A stretch of 64,000 bases of DNA. Origin: Microbacterium jejuense (GTDB taxonomy: Bacteria; Actinomycetota; Actinomycetes; Actinomycetales; Microbacteriaceae). The notes beneath the pieces are model-generated. The model worked only from the letters and a program-made list of their open reading frames with translations. It did not search any database and was not told where the DNA came from. The first letter of the stretch is position 1; each line of letters opens with the position of its first letter. The stretch covers positions 1 through 64,000 of the forward strand of contig NZ_JAEUAW010000009.1 of NCBI RefSeq assembly GCF_019511665.1. Reading direction: 5' to 3'. Position numbers and translations under genes: made by a program. This document shows, piece by piece, positions 32,300 through 40,959 of the stretch.

Positions 32300-33769
32300 G
32301 TGACTGAGAACCGTGAGACCGAGCTGCTGGCGTCCGTCCCCGACGGGCTGTTCATCGGCGGCCAGTGGCGTGCGGCGACCGCCGACAAGACCCTCAAGGT
32401 CTACGACCCGTCGAACGGTCAGGTCGTGAAAGAGATCGCCAATGCCTCGCCCGAAGACGGCAAGGCCGCCCTCGACGCGGCGGTCGAGGCGTTCCCGGCG
32501 TGGGCGGCGACCCCGGCCCGTGAGCGCGCCGAGCTGCTGCGTCGCGCGTTCGACCTGCTGCAGGAGCGCAAGGAGGAGTTCGCGCTCCTCATGACGATCG
32601 AGATGGGCAAGCCGCTGGCCGAGGCACGCGGCGAGGTCGCGTACGGTGGCGAGTTCCTGCGCTGGTTCAGCGAAGAGACCTCGCGCATCCAGGGCCGCTA
32701 CGGCGCCAACCCCGAGGGCACCGGCCGCATGATCGTGTCGCAGCACCCGGTGGGTCCGTGCTTCCTCATCACCCCGTGGAACTTCCCGCTCGCAATGGCG
32801 ACCCGCAAGATCGCGCCCGCGCTCGCCGCCGGCTGCACCGTGGTCATCAAGCCCGCCGAGCTCACGCCGCTCACGACGCTGTACTTCGCGAAGCTGCTCG
32901 AAGACGCAGGCCTGCCTGCCGGTGTGGTCAACGTGTTCACGACCTCGACGTCGGGCGCCGTGTCGGAGCCCATCATCCGCGACCCGCGCCTGCGCAAGCT
33001 GTCGTTCACGGGGTCGACGCAGGTCGGCCAGCGTCTGCTGGAGCAGGCGTCGCAGGGCGTGCTGCGCACCTCGATGGAGCTCGGCGGCAACGCGCCGTTC
33101 GTCGTGTTCGACGACGCCGACCTCGACAAGGCGGTCGACGGCGCGATCGCGGCGAAGTTCCGCAACATCGGCCAGGCGTGCACGGCCGCCAACCGCTTCA
33201 TCGTGCACCGCTCGGTCGCCGACGAGTTCGCCCGCCGCGTCACCGAGCGCGTCAACGGCTTCAAGATCGGCCGCGGCACCGAAGACGGCGTGACCATCGG
33301 CCCGCTGATCGACGACCGCGCGGTCGCGAAGGCTGCCCAGTTGGTTCAGGATGCCGTCACCCGCGGCGCGTCCGTCGCCACCGGTGGCAAGGCGGTCGAG
33401 GGCCCCGGCACGTTCTACGAGCCGACCGTCGTCACCGACGTGCAGCCGGGCTCCGAGATCCTCCGTGAGGAGATCTTCGGACCGGTGCTCGCCATCGTCC
33501 CGTTCGACACCGAGGACGCGGCCGTGCGCCTGGCCAACGACACCGAGTACGGCCTCGTCTCGTACGTCTTCACCGAGAACCTCGCGCGCGGCCAGCGCAT
33601 GATCGAGCGCCTCGAGACCGGCATGATGGGCCTCAACATGGGCGTCGTCTCCAACGCCGCGGCACCGTTCGGTGGCTGGAAGATGTCGGGCCTCGGCCGC
33701 GAGGGCGGTGCCGAGGGCATCCACGAGTACCTGCAGACGAAGTACACCCTGACGCCCAACCCGTTCTGA
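32300..33769 (+). CDS. gabD: NAD(P)-dependent succinate-semialdehyde dehydrogenase (GabD-like)
   Basis: A 489-residue aldehyde dehydrogenase with FLITPWNFPLAMATRKIAPALAAGC, KPAELTPLTT, SFTGSTQVG, MELGGNAPFVVFDDADLD and the catalytic cysteine in NIGQACTAANRF. The motifs resemble GabD, and succinic semialdehyde is the product of the nearby HpaI, so it may complete homoprotocatechuate breakdown. GTG at 32300 follows GAGGGAG. It lies 120 bp after the hydroxylase, probably with its own promoter. Other short-chain semialdehydes remain possible substrates. Confidence 0.88.
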   Translation: MTENRETELLASVPDGLFIGGQWRAATADKTLKVYDPSNGQVVKEIANASPEDGKAALDAAVEAFPAWAATPARERAELLRRAFDLLQERKEEFALLMTIEMGKPLAEARGEVAYGGEFLRWFSEETSRIQGRYGANPEGTGRMIVSQHPVGPCFLITPWNFPLAMATRKIAPALAAGCTVVIKPAELTPLTTLYFAKLLEDAGLPAGVVNVFTTSTSGAVSEPIIRDPRLRKLSFTGSTQVGQRLLEQASQGVLRTSMELGGNAPFVVFDDADLDKAVDGAIAAKFRNIGQACTAANRFIVHRSVADEFARRVTERVNGFKIGRGTEDGVTIGPLIDDRAVAKAAQLVQDAVTRGASVATGGKAVEGPGTFYEPTVVTDVQPGSEILREEIFGPVLAIVPFDTEDAAVRLANDTEYGLVSYVFTENLARGQRMIERLETGMMGLNMGVVSNAAAPFGGWKMSGLGREGGAEGIHEYLQTKYTLTPNPF

Positions 33770-33987
33770 CGCGCGGGAGTGAGATGAGCGGATGCCTCGG
33801 CGACGGGGTGTCCGCTCGTCTTGTTGTTGAGGGGAGTTCAGTGGGGGCGCGTTTGTGGTCCCGGTGCGGGCGAGAGTGCCGGGCGGGGTTTAAGGGTATC
33901 CCGGAGGGTGGCGTTCGCTCGACACCTGGACGCGGCGGCACGTCTGCGGGAGTACCGGGTCTCGGGCGTGAGCTTCACCCATCGGCG
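33770..33987. other. Intergenic stretch of unusual composition
   Basis: 218 bp between gabD and a convergent PLDc_N gene. It is richer in T and G runs than its surroundings (GTCTTGTTGTTGAGGGGAG, TTTAAGGGTATCCCGGAGGG). No gene, terminator hairpin or terminal inverted repeat is evident. It marks the change from the catabolic block to the small-gene region and may be the scar of a lost mobile element; this is a guess. Confidence 0.4.
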
Positions 33988-34242
33988 CTAGCTGTTCGTG
34001 GTCTCAGTGGTGCCCTGCGCGACAGCCGCGCGCCGACCGACGGCCAGCCACGCGATGGGACCGAGCACCGGGACGACGAGGATCAGAAGCGTCCAGATCG
34101 TCGCTTGGATGAGCGAGAGCGGGCGCCCGGACCGGATGAGCGAGATGAGGGCCAGGCAAGTGAGCGCGATGACCACTACAGCGACGATCGACCACGTGAT
34201 GTCGTAAGCAGCGGGGACGAGGGGGTTGTTTTCGTCGCTCAT
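33988..34242 (-). CDS. PLDc_N-domain small membrane protein
   Basis: An 84-residue protein with two membrane segments (residues ~14-36 and ~46-66) separated by RSGRPLSLIQAT. It ends in a short polar tail after GPIAWLAVGRRAA. The WTLLILVVPVLGPIAWLAVGRR stretch matches the phospholipase D N-terminal (PLDc_N) family found alone in many actinobacteria, where its role is unknown. ATG at 34242 is the only sensible start. Confidence 0.82.
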   Translation of the reverse strand: MSDENNPLVPAAYDITWSIVAVVVIALTCLALISLIRSGRPLSLIQATIWTLLILVVPVLGPIAWLAVGRRAAVAQGTTETTNS

Positions 34243-34357
34243 GGTTGTTCGAACGTAACCGACAGCGGATGACTCACGCGAGCGATTGCGATCACGGGGT
34301 GCGCACCGGCACTGTTGACCTCGTTGACTGCGCGCTCGACGACTGGCTGACGAGCAC

Positions 34358-35026
34358 CTAGGTCGCGTCGCTAGAGGACGGGTCGCGTCTGGGCCACTCG
34401 CCCCATCCGTCGGGGACTGTCCGGAGGATCAACTGTGCTGCGTTGAGACGCTCGGGTGAGACGCCATGCTCGCGGGATCCGCCTGAGCTGGACCCGCCGT
34501 CGGGATACCTGAACGAGTGACCGATCCAGGGGTCGAGTTCTCGGAGCTCGATAGTTTCCCGGTAGTGTCCTGCGACGACCGCGAACACTTGTCGCTCGAG
34601 GTCGTCCGCTTCGTGCTCCCAGTTCGAGTCGCAGGCGTCGCAACCGCAGACCGGGTAGTGGAACTCGTTCAGAAGCCCGGCGTGCATGTATATCCCGGGA
34701 TACGCGGTGAAGATCAGCGTCAGTGACGCGCACGTCGGATCATTCGGTCGAATTCGCACGGCTCGCACCACGTCGTGATAGCTCGGGTGCAGGAGATCCG
34801 CGGCGAACTCTGCGCCCTCGCCGACGTCGACGTCGTAGGTGGCACGCAGGTGTGCGATCAGGGCATCGGCGACAGTGTGGAGGGGTGCGAACCGCTCCGG
34901 GTGCGTGTCGACCGAGTATGTGTCTTCCGGAGGCGACCCGTTCCACCGGTGGCCGTAGTCGATCACCTCACCGTCGGCGTCGCGGAACTCCGGTCCGTTG
35001 ATGGACGGGCGTGCATAGGAGGCCAC
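34358..35026 (-). CDS. Conserved hypothetical protein (possibly DUF6226)
   Basis: A 222-residue soluble protein. It has a distinctive beginning (YARPSINGPEFRDADGEVIDYGHRWNG, then PPEDTYSVDTHPERFAPLHTVADALIAHL) and a cluster of cysteines in PVCGCDACDSNWE that could bind metal. I associate this pattern with a DUF family of Microbacteriaceae, perhaps DUF6226, but am not certain. Start is taken as the GTG at 35026. Codon use is less GC-extreme than in the catabolic block. Confidence 0.7.
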   Translation of the reverse strand: MASYARPSINGPEFRDADGEVIDYGHRWNGSPPEDTYSVDTHPERFAPLHTVADALIAHLRATYDVDVGEGAEFAADLLHPSYHDVVRAVRIRPNDPTCASLTLIFTAYPGIYMHAGLLNEFHYPVCGCDACDSNWEHEADDLERQVFAVVAGHYRETIELRELDPWIGHSFRYPDGGSSSGGSREHGVSPERLNAAQLILRTVPDGWGEWPRRDPSSSDAT

Positions 35027-35113
35027 CCCGTCATCCTGCCGCACACCGCTCGTGAGCACCTCGCCGCCGGCGGCGCAGTGATTCGAGAGATATCTTCCGG
35101 ATAGGGTCACAGC

Positions 35114-35494
35114 ATGACAGCGCAGCCCGTCGTAGGTACGAACCCGCCTGCGAAGCGAACCCGACGAATCGGCCGCAGCTCCGTCCTCCTGCTCGGTGTC
35201 GTCCTGGTTCCAACGGCTCTGAATATCGTGTTCAACAGCTACGGTGCGCTCACAGTCGACGGTGCGCTTCGCATGGCGTTCGCGACGGTTGCCGGCCAGA
35301 CGGTCGCCATCCTTAGCGCGATCACAGCTCTTGTCCTCACGGTGAAGCGCGGATACGCCTGGCCGGCGATCGTGGCGTTCGCGATCATCACCGCCGTGGT
35401 CGTCGGGTTGGCCGTCAGCAGTATCGCGGCGGCCGGCGACACCTTGCTGAGCCGCCTCGATAGCATCGCCCAGGTCAACGAGCTCAACGGCTGA
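35114..35494 (+). CDS. Hypothetical membrane protein
   Basis: A 126-residue protein with a basic N-terminal tail (KRTRRIGR) and three hydrophobic segments at about residues 21-40, 52-75 and 80-103, followed by a polar tail SRLDSIAQVNELNG. I do not recognise a family. It is divergent from the 34.4-kb gene with an 87-bp gap and is followed by 190 bp without a gene. Confidence 0.65.
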   Translation: MTAQPVVGTNPPAKRTRRIGRSSVLLLGVVLVPTALNIVFNSYGALTVDGALRMAFATVAGQTVAILSAITALVLTVKRGYAWPAIVAFAIITAVVVGLAVSSIAAAGDTLLSRLDSIAQVNELNG

Positions 35495-35684
35495 CGTCAC
35501 CACCGCCCAAAGGAACCCGGTCGAGGACCGGTTTTGGACCGAAGGCGGGACGGTCCGATCGAGCGCGCGAGAGCATTCGAATGCGCTAGACGCGTCGACG
35601 GCGTCGATGAGACACCGATCTCTTGCCCCAGCACCTGTTGCGGGTCGCCTAGCCACGTCCGGGCGGGGGCCATACGCTGAGCGC

Positions 35685-36122
35685 GTGGATTTCGAGTCGG
35701 TGTTCACTGCCGTCGCCATCGGGTTCGAGGTGATCGGCGCCGTCGTCATGGTCGCCGGATTCCTCTTCGCGGTCGTGCTCGGGATCCGTTCCCTTCTGCG
35801 CGGCGAGGGCGGCCACGCGGCCTACACGGCCTTGCGCACGACCCTCGGCGCGGCGATCCTGCTCGGACTCGAGGTGCTCGTCGCGGCCGACCTCGTGCGC
35901 ACGATCACCTCCAAGCCGTCGCTGGAGGACGCCCTCATCCTCGGCATCATCGTGATCATTCGGACGATCCTCTCGATCTCCATCCAGATCGAGATCGATG
36001 GGGTCGCCCCGTGGCGTCGTGCGCTGCTGACGAGCGGCGGTCAGCTGCTCAGCCAGGCAGCGGCGAAGGATCGCGCCGCCTCAGCCCGTGCCGCGGCTTC
36101 GCCCGCAGAACGCGCTGAGTAG
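35685..36122 (+). CDS. DUF1622 family membrane protein
   Basis: A 145-residue protein with three membrane segments: FEVIGAVVMVAGFLFAVVLGI, GAAILLGLEVLVAADLVRTI and LILGIIVIIRTILSISIQIEID. The RTTLGAAILLGLEVLVAADLVRTI block followed by RTILSISIQIEIDGVAPWR is characteristic of DUF1622. Function unknown. Start is GTG 35685. A TACGCT box (35673-35678) ends exactly 6 nt upstream, consistent with a leaderless transcript. Confidence 0.85.
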   Translation: MDFESVFTAVAIGFEVIGAVVMVAGFLFAVVLGIRSLLRGEGGHAAYTALRTTLGAAILLGLEVLVAADLVRTITSKPSLEDALILGIIVIIRTILSISIQIEIDGVAPWRRALLTSGGQLLSQAAAKDRAASARAAASPAERAE

Positions 36123-36178
36123 TTCCGCTCTTTCATCAGTCAGCCCGCGAGTCGGTGCGTCTCCCTAGAATCGAGCAC

Positions 36179-36649
36179 GTGACCAGCGGCTCAAGCAGAT
36201 CGACACGTCTGGACGTCGCCGATCCTCGACCGCGCGACATGTCGAAGCCGCTTCCCTCGGCGCTGAGCTGGACGGTTCTCTTCGTCTTCGTGGCCGCGTT
36301 CGCCGTTGCGTATCTCGTGGCAGAGCTGCCGCTGTGGATCCCTGCGCTCTACCTCGTGATGAGCGGGTGTGGCTTCGCCGCCTACGGCCTCGATAAGTCT
36401 GCGGCGAGAGCAGGTCGTCAGCGCGTTTCCGAGCAGACGCTTCTCACCGTGGGCGTCCTCGGCGGCTGGCCGGGAGCCCTCGTCGCGCAGCAGGTGTTCC
36501 GGCACAAGACGCGCAAGCGCTCCTTCCGGCGGATGTTCTGGTTCACGGTGGTCATCAACATCGCGGTGCTCGCCGATCTCGTCTATGCCGCTGTGACGCA
36601 GCCGGGCGCGCTCGATCTGCCGTTCCTCACGGCACTCGGAGGGGTTTGA
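36179..36649 (+). CDS. DUF1294 family membrane protein
   Basis: A protein of up to 156 residues with two N-terminal membrane segments and the DUF1294 signature SGCGFAAYGLDKSAARAGRQRVSEQTLLTVGVLGGWPGALVAQQVFRHKTRKRSFRRMFW. A final hydrophobic segment follows. The GTG at 36179 lies 7 nt after TAGAAT (36166-36171), suggesting a leaderless start; the ATG at 36239 is the alternative. It is followed 3 bp later by the TfoX-domain gene, so the two likely form an operon. Confidence 0.85.
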   Translation: MTSGSSRSTRLDVADPRPRDMSKPLPSALSWTVLFVFVAAFAVAYLVAELPLWIPALYLVMSGCGFAAYGLDKSAARAGRQRVSEQTLLTVGVLGGWPGALVAQQVFRHKTRKRSFRRMFWFTVVINIAVLADLVYAAVTQPGALDLPFLTALGGV

Positions 36650-36652
36650 CCG

Positions 36653-36997
36653 ATGCCGATGAGCGAAGCGCAACAGGAGTTGACCGACCGCGCCCGGGCG
36701 CTCCTGGCCGACGAAGCAGACCTCACCGAGAAGGCGATGTTCGGCAGTCACGCGTTCCTGCTCGACGAGCGGATCGTGGTCGCCGTCATGCGAGATGCCC
36801 AACTGCTGGTGAGGGTCAGCATCGAGGATGCCGCGACACTGATGCTCGAGGCGGGCGCGGCCCCTGCGGTCATGGGCCCGAATCGACGCGAGATGGGACC
36901 CGGCTGGCTGCTTGTCGCGCCCGACGCACTCGCTGACGACGAGCGACTCCTCTTCTGGATCGACGCGGCGAGAGAGTTCAACCGGCTCGACCGCTGA
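36653..36997 (+). CDS. TfoX N-terminal domain protein
   Basis: A 114-residue protein matching the TfoX/Sxy N-terminal domain (LTEKAMFGSHAFLLDERIVVAVMRDAQLLVRV, then MGPGWLLVAPDALADDERLLFWIDAAREF). Single-domain versions are common in actinobacteria and their link to competence is unproven. GGAGGGG lies a few bases upstream of ATG 36653, inside the previous gene, supporting coupling. Another ATG at 36659 is possible. Confidence 0.85.
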   Translation: MPMSEAQQELTDRARALLADEADLTEKAMFGSHAFLLDERIVVAVMRDAQLLVRVSIEDAATLMLEAGAAPAVMGPNRREMGPGWLLVAPDALADDERLLFWIDAAREFNRLDR

Positions 36998-37043
36998 CCG
37001 CCGCTTCGCTGCCCTGCCCCGTCTGACGATGCGCGTCAGGCGA

Positions 37044-37481
37044 TCAATCGCGGGGTGGCCGACGGAGCTGCTTCACGTCGGTGCGATGCTTCTTGGCTGC
37101 CAGGCGTCGTTCCTTTGCGCCGCGACTGGGTGTGGTGGGTCGTCGCGCCGGCGGGGGAGGGCGGAGCGCGTCAGCGATGACTGTGGCGAGCCGTTCGCGC
37201 GCGGCATCCCGATTGCGGCGTTGCTCGCGGTGTTCGGATGCCGCGATCGTCAGCACTCCGCCTACCAGTCGACCGCTCAGGTTCGTGAGGAGCCGCTCTC
37301 GCTGATGGGGCGAGAGGGCGGCTGACCGTGCCGCATCCCACACGAGTTCGGCCCGGGAGTCGGCGGTGTTCACGCCTTGCCCGCCCGGGCCAGAGGAACG
37401 TGAGAACCGCCACGACAGCTCGGACTCGGGGATCGTGACCCCGGCGTTGATGCGAAGTCCGGGACGGTGCGCGGCCGGCAT
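37044..37481 (-). CDS. arfB: Alternative ribosome-rescue factor ArfB (peptidyl-tRNA hydrolase, GGQ)
   Basis: A 145-residue RF1-type domain protein with the catalytic SSGPGGQGVNTADSRAEL motif and a highly basic C-terminal tail (KERRLAAKKHRTDVKQLRRPP). The tail inserts into the empty mRNA channel of stalled ribosomes in ArfB/YaeJ. It would release nascent chains from non-stop ribosomes. It is convergent with the TfoX gene. Confidence 0.9.
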   Translation of the reverse strand: MPAAHRPGLRINAGVTIPESELSWRFSRSSGPGGQGVNTADSRAELVWDAARSAALSPHQRERLLTNLSGRLVGGVLTIAASEHREQRRNRDAARERLATVIADALRPPPPARRPTTPSRGAKERRLAAKKHRTDVKQLRRPPRD

Positions 37482-37701
37482 GAGTCCATCATCCTCTCCC
37501 GGCTCTATCGACCTTCACCCCCCATGCACCCGCCATAGCGCCAGCGGGCCCGCCACGGACCGGCTCCCGACGTAGATGATGTCCTGAGATCACAGCGCCT
37601 CGCGGAGATCCGTCACGTTGGGCTGCGGCGGTGGATCCGTCCGGAACGACTCCTGCCACGCGGACGCTTCTGGCACGGTCCGGCTGGTGACTTCGAACGG
37701 A

Positions 37702-38583
37702 TCACCGCGCCAATGGCCGACCGGACCGCTCCTCGAGAAGCTTGGCTGCGAGCAGCTCTCCCGCCACGGGCCCGTACGCCGCGAGTGCCTCTTCATGCAC
37801 GCGCGCAACGACCGAGGAGAGTTCGAACGGGACGGCGAAGTCGGCGGCCATCGCTCTCATCGTGGCGATCTGCTCCACCACACGGTCGATGCCGAAGGCA
37901 CCCATGTAGTCACCGCGCAGCACCGCGCCGTAGTCCCGCTCGAGCATCACGCTCGACCCGGCGCGCGCGGCGAGCAGTTCCTGCAGCCGGGCTGGTTCGA
38001 TACCGGTCGCGCGCCCCAACAGCATGGCTTCGGTGACGGCGACCACCTGGCCGAACCACAACAGATTCGACAGCAGCTTGACGGTCTGAGCCTCGGCGGG
38101 GTCGGTTCCGATCACGTCGACGCCACCAGGAGCCGCCAGCAGCTCCAACGGTGGCGTGATCCGCTGGACGGTCTCGACCGCGCCGGCGACGGTGAAAAGC
38201 AGTTCCCTGGCGCGTGCTGCAGCAGGACCGCCCGCCATCGTTGCGGTCACACACGCGACGCCGGCTTCGTGCATACGCTCCACCACACGCCGCGTGACAC
38301 GGGGATCGCCCGTCGAGAGGTCGAGCCAGATCGAGCCCGCCGTGAACCGATGCTCGACGGCATCCATCACCGTCGCCGTCTCACCCGGCCCGGGCAGCAC
38401 GGTGATCATCACCTCGGAGGCCCGCACGACTTCCTTCATCGACCGCGCGACCGGAATCCCGCTCGCTGCAGCCGCCTCCGCTCTGCCGCGATCGATGTCG
38501 TACGCCAGCACCTCGTGCGCACCCGCAAGCGTCGCGGCCACGGGTGCGCCCATCACGCCCAGCCCCACCACGCCGATCCTCAC
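37702..38583 (-). CDS. 3-hydroxyisobutyrate-dehydrogenase-family oxidoreductase
   Basis: A 293-residue beta-hydroxyacid dehydrogenase. The N-terminal Rossmann motif is GVVGLGVMGAPVAATL. The substrate-binding DLSTGDPRVTRRV and the catalytic lysine in EAQTVKLLSNLLWFGQ are visible, followed by a helical C-terminal domain. Substrate cannot be inferred. Start is a GTG at 38583. CATACT (on the minus strand at 38595-38590) ends exactly 6 nt upstream, so translation is probably leaderless. The 220 bp between this gene and arfB contain no credible gene. Confidence 0.88.
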   Translation of the reverse strand: MRIGVVGLGVMGAPVAATLAGAHEVLAYDIDRGRAEAAAASGIPVARSMKEVVRASEVMITVLPGPGETATVMDAVEHRFTAGSIWLDLSTGDPRVTRRVVERMHEAGVACVTATMAGGPAAARARELLFTVAGAVETVQRITPPLELLAAPGGVDVIGTDPAEAQTVKLLSNLLWFGQVVAVTEAMLLGRATGIEPARLQELLAARAGSSVMLERDYGAVLRGDYMGAFGIDRVVEQIATMRAMAADFAVPFELSSVVARVHEEALAAYGPVAGELLAAKLLEERSGRPLAR

Positions 38584-38686
38584 CTGAGCAGTATGTCGGT
38601 TCGCAGGCCGCGCCCCGCGCTGTCAAGCCCCTACGCATCCACAGTGGCGGACTCGGATGCTGGAGGTCAGAGCCAGGAGGACCGAA

Positions 38687-38986
38687 ATGACGAACCAGCA
38701 GCCAGCTTCCTTCGAGCCCCGAGACGACGAAGGCTACGAAGGGCCGGACGTCGAGATGCCTGTCGACGGCGACGCCGACCTCGGTGACACCGCCGACGAC
38801 CTGAACGACAGCGCCGACTCGTACGTGAGCCCGGCCCGCACCGGGGCCGACGACTCGGGCGAGCCGAAGCCTGACGGACTGGGCCGAGACCGGACCATTC
38901 CCGATGAACCCGAAGGCGTCGCCGCGGGTTACACGGGCGAGCCCTCGACGTTCGAACCGGAGGAAGACGGTCAGTCCGACGGCTGA
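38687..38986 (+). CDS. Acidic, probably disordered hypothetical protein
   Basis: A 99-residue very acidic protein (DDEGYEGPDVEMPVDGDADLGDTADDLNDSADSY and EPEEDGQSDG) without hydrophobic core or cysteine. The composition suggests intrinsic disorder. AGGAGGACCGAA directly before ATG 38687 is a strong ribosome site, supporting it as a real gene. Function unknown. Confidence 0.75.
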   Translation: MTNQQPASFEPRDDEGYEGPDVEMPVDGDADLGDTADDLNDSADSYVSPARTGADDSGEPKPDGLGRDRTIPDEPEGVAAGYTGEPSTFEPEEDGQSDG

Positions 38987-38999
38987 AACGGCGGCCCGC

Positions 39000-39281
39000 C
39001 TAGGTCTGCTCGGCTCCCCACCGCCCGAGGGCCACGATCGCATCGCGCAGCGCGAACCCGCGCTCGGTGAGCGCGTACGCACGCGTGTTGTGATGGAGAG
39101 GCAGGCGGTACAGGACGCCCGCCGCTTCCAGCTCGCGCAGGCGTGTCGCGAGCATGTTCGTCCCGGCGCCGAGGACGCGCTGCAGGTCGCCGTAGCGTTG
39201 CGGGCCCTCTAGCAACTGTTCCACGATGAGCAGAGCCCAGCGCGCTCCGACGACGTCGAGGGCCGCAGCGAGGCCGCTCAC
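39000..39281 (-). CDS. HxlR-family regulator
   Basis: A 93-residue winged-helix regulator, the compact HxlR type (LDVVGARWALLIVEQLLEGPQRYGDLQRVLGAGTNMLATRLRELEAAGVLYRLPL). GTG at 39281 overlaps the stop of the upstream VOC gene (GTGA), so both are one transcript. It likely binds the ACTTCCA-AAA-TGGAAGT palindrome in front of the VOC gene and represses its own operon. Confidence 0.88.
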   Translation of the reverse strand: MSGLAAALDVVGARWALLIVEQLLEGPQRYGDLQRVLGAGTNMLATRLRELEAAGVLYRLPLHHNTRAYALTERGFALRDAIVALGRWGAEQT

Positions 39282-39682
39282 GCCGTCGGTTCGGCGTCCG
39301 GCTTCATCCAGAACGGCGAGTAGTGGTAGCCGTCGGGGTCGTCGAACTGCCGCTGGTACATGAAGGGGTAGTCGTCGGTGTCGCCGATGCGGCCGCCCGC
39401 AGCGCCGGCGCGCTCGACGAGTTCGTCGACCGCCTCGCGACTGGTGAGGTCGAACGAGACCGTGACCTTCGACGGCGTATCCGGTCCGCCGATCAGCGAC
39501 TCGACGCCGCCGACGCGCGCATACATCTCGCGACTGCCGAGCATGACGTACTGCTCGGGCGCAATGGCGAAGCACGACACGTTGTGATCCGACATCTCGG
39601 CGTTGAGCGTCCAGCCGAGGGCGGTGTAGAAGGCGGTCGCGCGCTCCACGCTCTCGACCGGGCAGGTGATGAAGAGGCTCAT
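39278..39682 (-). CDS. VOC-family (glyoxalase/bleomycin-resistance-like) protein
   Basis: A 134-residue single-module VOC protein (MSLFITCPVESVERATAFYTALGWTLNAEM, then QFDDPDGYHYSPFWMKPD). The C-terminal FDDPDGYHYS motif is typical of the PhnB-like/glyoxalase branch. Possible roles are detoxification or antibiotic binding. It is first in a two-gene operon with an HxlR repressor, implying induction by a small toxic molecule (inference). Confidence 0.85.
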   Translation of the reverse strand: MSLFITCPVESVERATAFYTALGWTLNAEMSDHNVSCFAIAPEQYVMLGSREMYARVGGVESLIGGPDTPSKVTVSFDLTSREAVDELVERAGAAGGRIGDTDDYPFMYQRQFDDPDGYHYSPFWMKPDAEPTA

Positions 39683-39691
39683 GACGCTGAT

Positions 39692-39708
39692 ACTTCCAAA
39701 ATGGAAGT
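39692..39708. promoter_or_regulatory. Candidate HxlR operator
   Basis: ACTTCCAAAATGGAAGT is a palindrome with 7-bp arms and a 3-bp centre, placed 10-26 bp upstream of the VOC start codon, within the expected promoter. Confidence 0.8.
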
Positions 39709-39726
39709 GCGCCGTCAAGCCCCTCG

Positions 39727-40320
39727 TCAGCCCTGGCCGGGTCCGCCCCAGTTGCCCTCGGGGCACACGGATCCGGCGGGCTTCACGCCGATCTCGGCAC
39801 GGATGGCGACGCCCTCGGCGCTCTTCCTGATCGTGTAGGCGATGCCTTCGAGCGAGTCCTGCGCCGGAGCGTTGCCGACCGTCACCTCGTCGTAGTCCGT
39901 GCCTTCGGGAATCGGCCCAGGGGTCGTGACCATGAGCCCCCCGGTCGGATGCTGCTGCATCCACTTCGCTACCTGGGTGACACTGCTGGCCTCGACTGTC
40001 CAGTAGCCGGTCCGCTCGACCATGGGCTGACACGGCCAGCCGTAGTAGCTGAGAAAGTTCGCCGGTTTCGTCTCCGTGGCGACCGCGCCCGGTGGGACCA
40101 CTGCGTCGTCGAGCCAGGACTGGGCGAGAGCCTCGGCATCGGCATCCACGATCCCGCTTAGTGTCGGCGTCGGCGACGGGCTCTCGCCCACGTCCGAACC
40201 CGCGGCACTGCCCGAGCCGCCGCCATCACGGGCCGTGGTGTTGGTCGCGCACCCCGCCAGCATCAACGTCAGGGCCAACCCGAGAACCATGCTTCGCCGC
40301 ACTCGCACGACGCTCACCAT
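39727..40320 (-). CDS. Lipoprotein of unknown function
   Basis: A 197-residue predicted lipoprotein with signal peptide MVSVVRVRRSMVLGLALTLMLAGC (lipobox LAGC). A Gly/Ser/Thr/Pro-rich linker follows, then a small globular domain containing two well-spaced cysteines (GWPCQPM and AGSVCPEG) that could form a disulfide. The ATG at 40320 begins a good signal peptide; a GTG nine bases upstream is possible. Function unknown. Confidence 0.78.
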   Translation of the reverse strand: MVSVVRVRRSMVLGLALTLMLAGCATNTTARDGGGSGSAAGSDVGESPSPTPTLSGIVDADAEALAQSWLDDAVVPPGAVATETKPANFLSYYGWPCQPMVERTGYWTVEASSVTQVAKWMQQHPTGGLMVTTPGPIPEGTDYDEVTVGNAPAQDSLEGIAYTIRKSAEGVAIRAEIGVKPAGSVCPEGNWGGPGQG

Positions 40321-40329
40321 AGGTGACAC

Positions 40330-40884
40330 CTACGGTGCGGCATCCAGATTCCGGCGCGTGATGTACCCGGCACCGCTGACGACGCAGTTCGGCGGCACAT
40401 CCTTCGCGACGACCGTGCCCGCGGCGATGACGGAGCCCGCGCCGATCCGCACACCCGGAGTCACCGTGACATCAGCGCCGATCCAGACGTTCGAGTCGAT
40501 CACGATCGGCGCAACCGTGATGCCGTCGAAGCGTTCACCGGGCTGGACCGGGTGGCCGGCGGTCGTGAGGGTGACGCCGGGGCCGATCATGGTGTGGTCG
40601 CCGATGGTGATTCCGCCGATGTCGTAGAACGAGCAGTTCTGGTTCACGAAGACGTGCTCGCCGAACTCCAGATTCAGGCCGTAGTCGCAGAAGAACGGCG
40701 GATACAGCGTCAGCGTCTCGGGCGCGGGCCGGCCCAGGATCTCGCCCAGCAGCTCTGCCCGCGTGTCGACGTCGCTGTGCCGCAGCACGTTGAGGCGGGA
40801 GGTCAGGTCCATCACGATCTGCGTCCGCTCGGCCACTTCTCGGGACTCCGGGGTGCGCCGCGGGATCAGACGTTCGTTCTTCAT
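40330..40884 (-). CDS. Maltose/galactoside-type sugar O-acetyltransferase
   Basis: A 184-residue left-handed beta-helix acetyltransferase. It has the Mac-type N-terminal helical domain and hexapeptide repeats (INQNCSFYDIGGITIGDHTMIGPGVTLTTAGHP-like region with the catalytic His in TAGHPVQPGER, then VWIGADVTVTPGVRIGAGSVIAAGTVVAKDVPPN). It would transfer acetyl from acetyl-CoA to a sugar hydroxyl. It lies 9 bp from the lipoprotein gene on the same strand; whether they cooperate is unknown. Confidence 0.9.
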   Translation of the reverse strand: MKNERLIPRRTPESREVAERTQIVMDLTSRLNVLRHSDVDTRAELLGEILGRPAPETLTLYPPFFCDYGLNLEFGEHVFVNQNCSFYDIGGITIGDHTMIGPGVTLTTAGHPVQPGERFDGITVAPIVIDSNVWIGADVTVTPGVRIGAGSVIAAGTVVAKDVPPNCVVSGAGYITRRNLDAAP

Positions 40885-40959
40885 CGGTGCCCATCATGAC
40901 GCCGCCCCCATGTCGAGGCATCCAGGCCGCCCGGTGTGTGGCGACTCTAGGCTGGGGAC

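Noticed and set aside
37590..37701. Remnant coding sequence downstream of the dehydrogenase (minus strand)
   Set aside because: A plausible-looking peptide exists in one frame, but it is out of frame with the dehydrogenase and lacks a start or ribosome site, so a frameshift or pseudogene cannot be supported.
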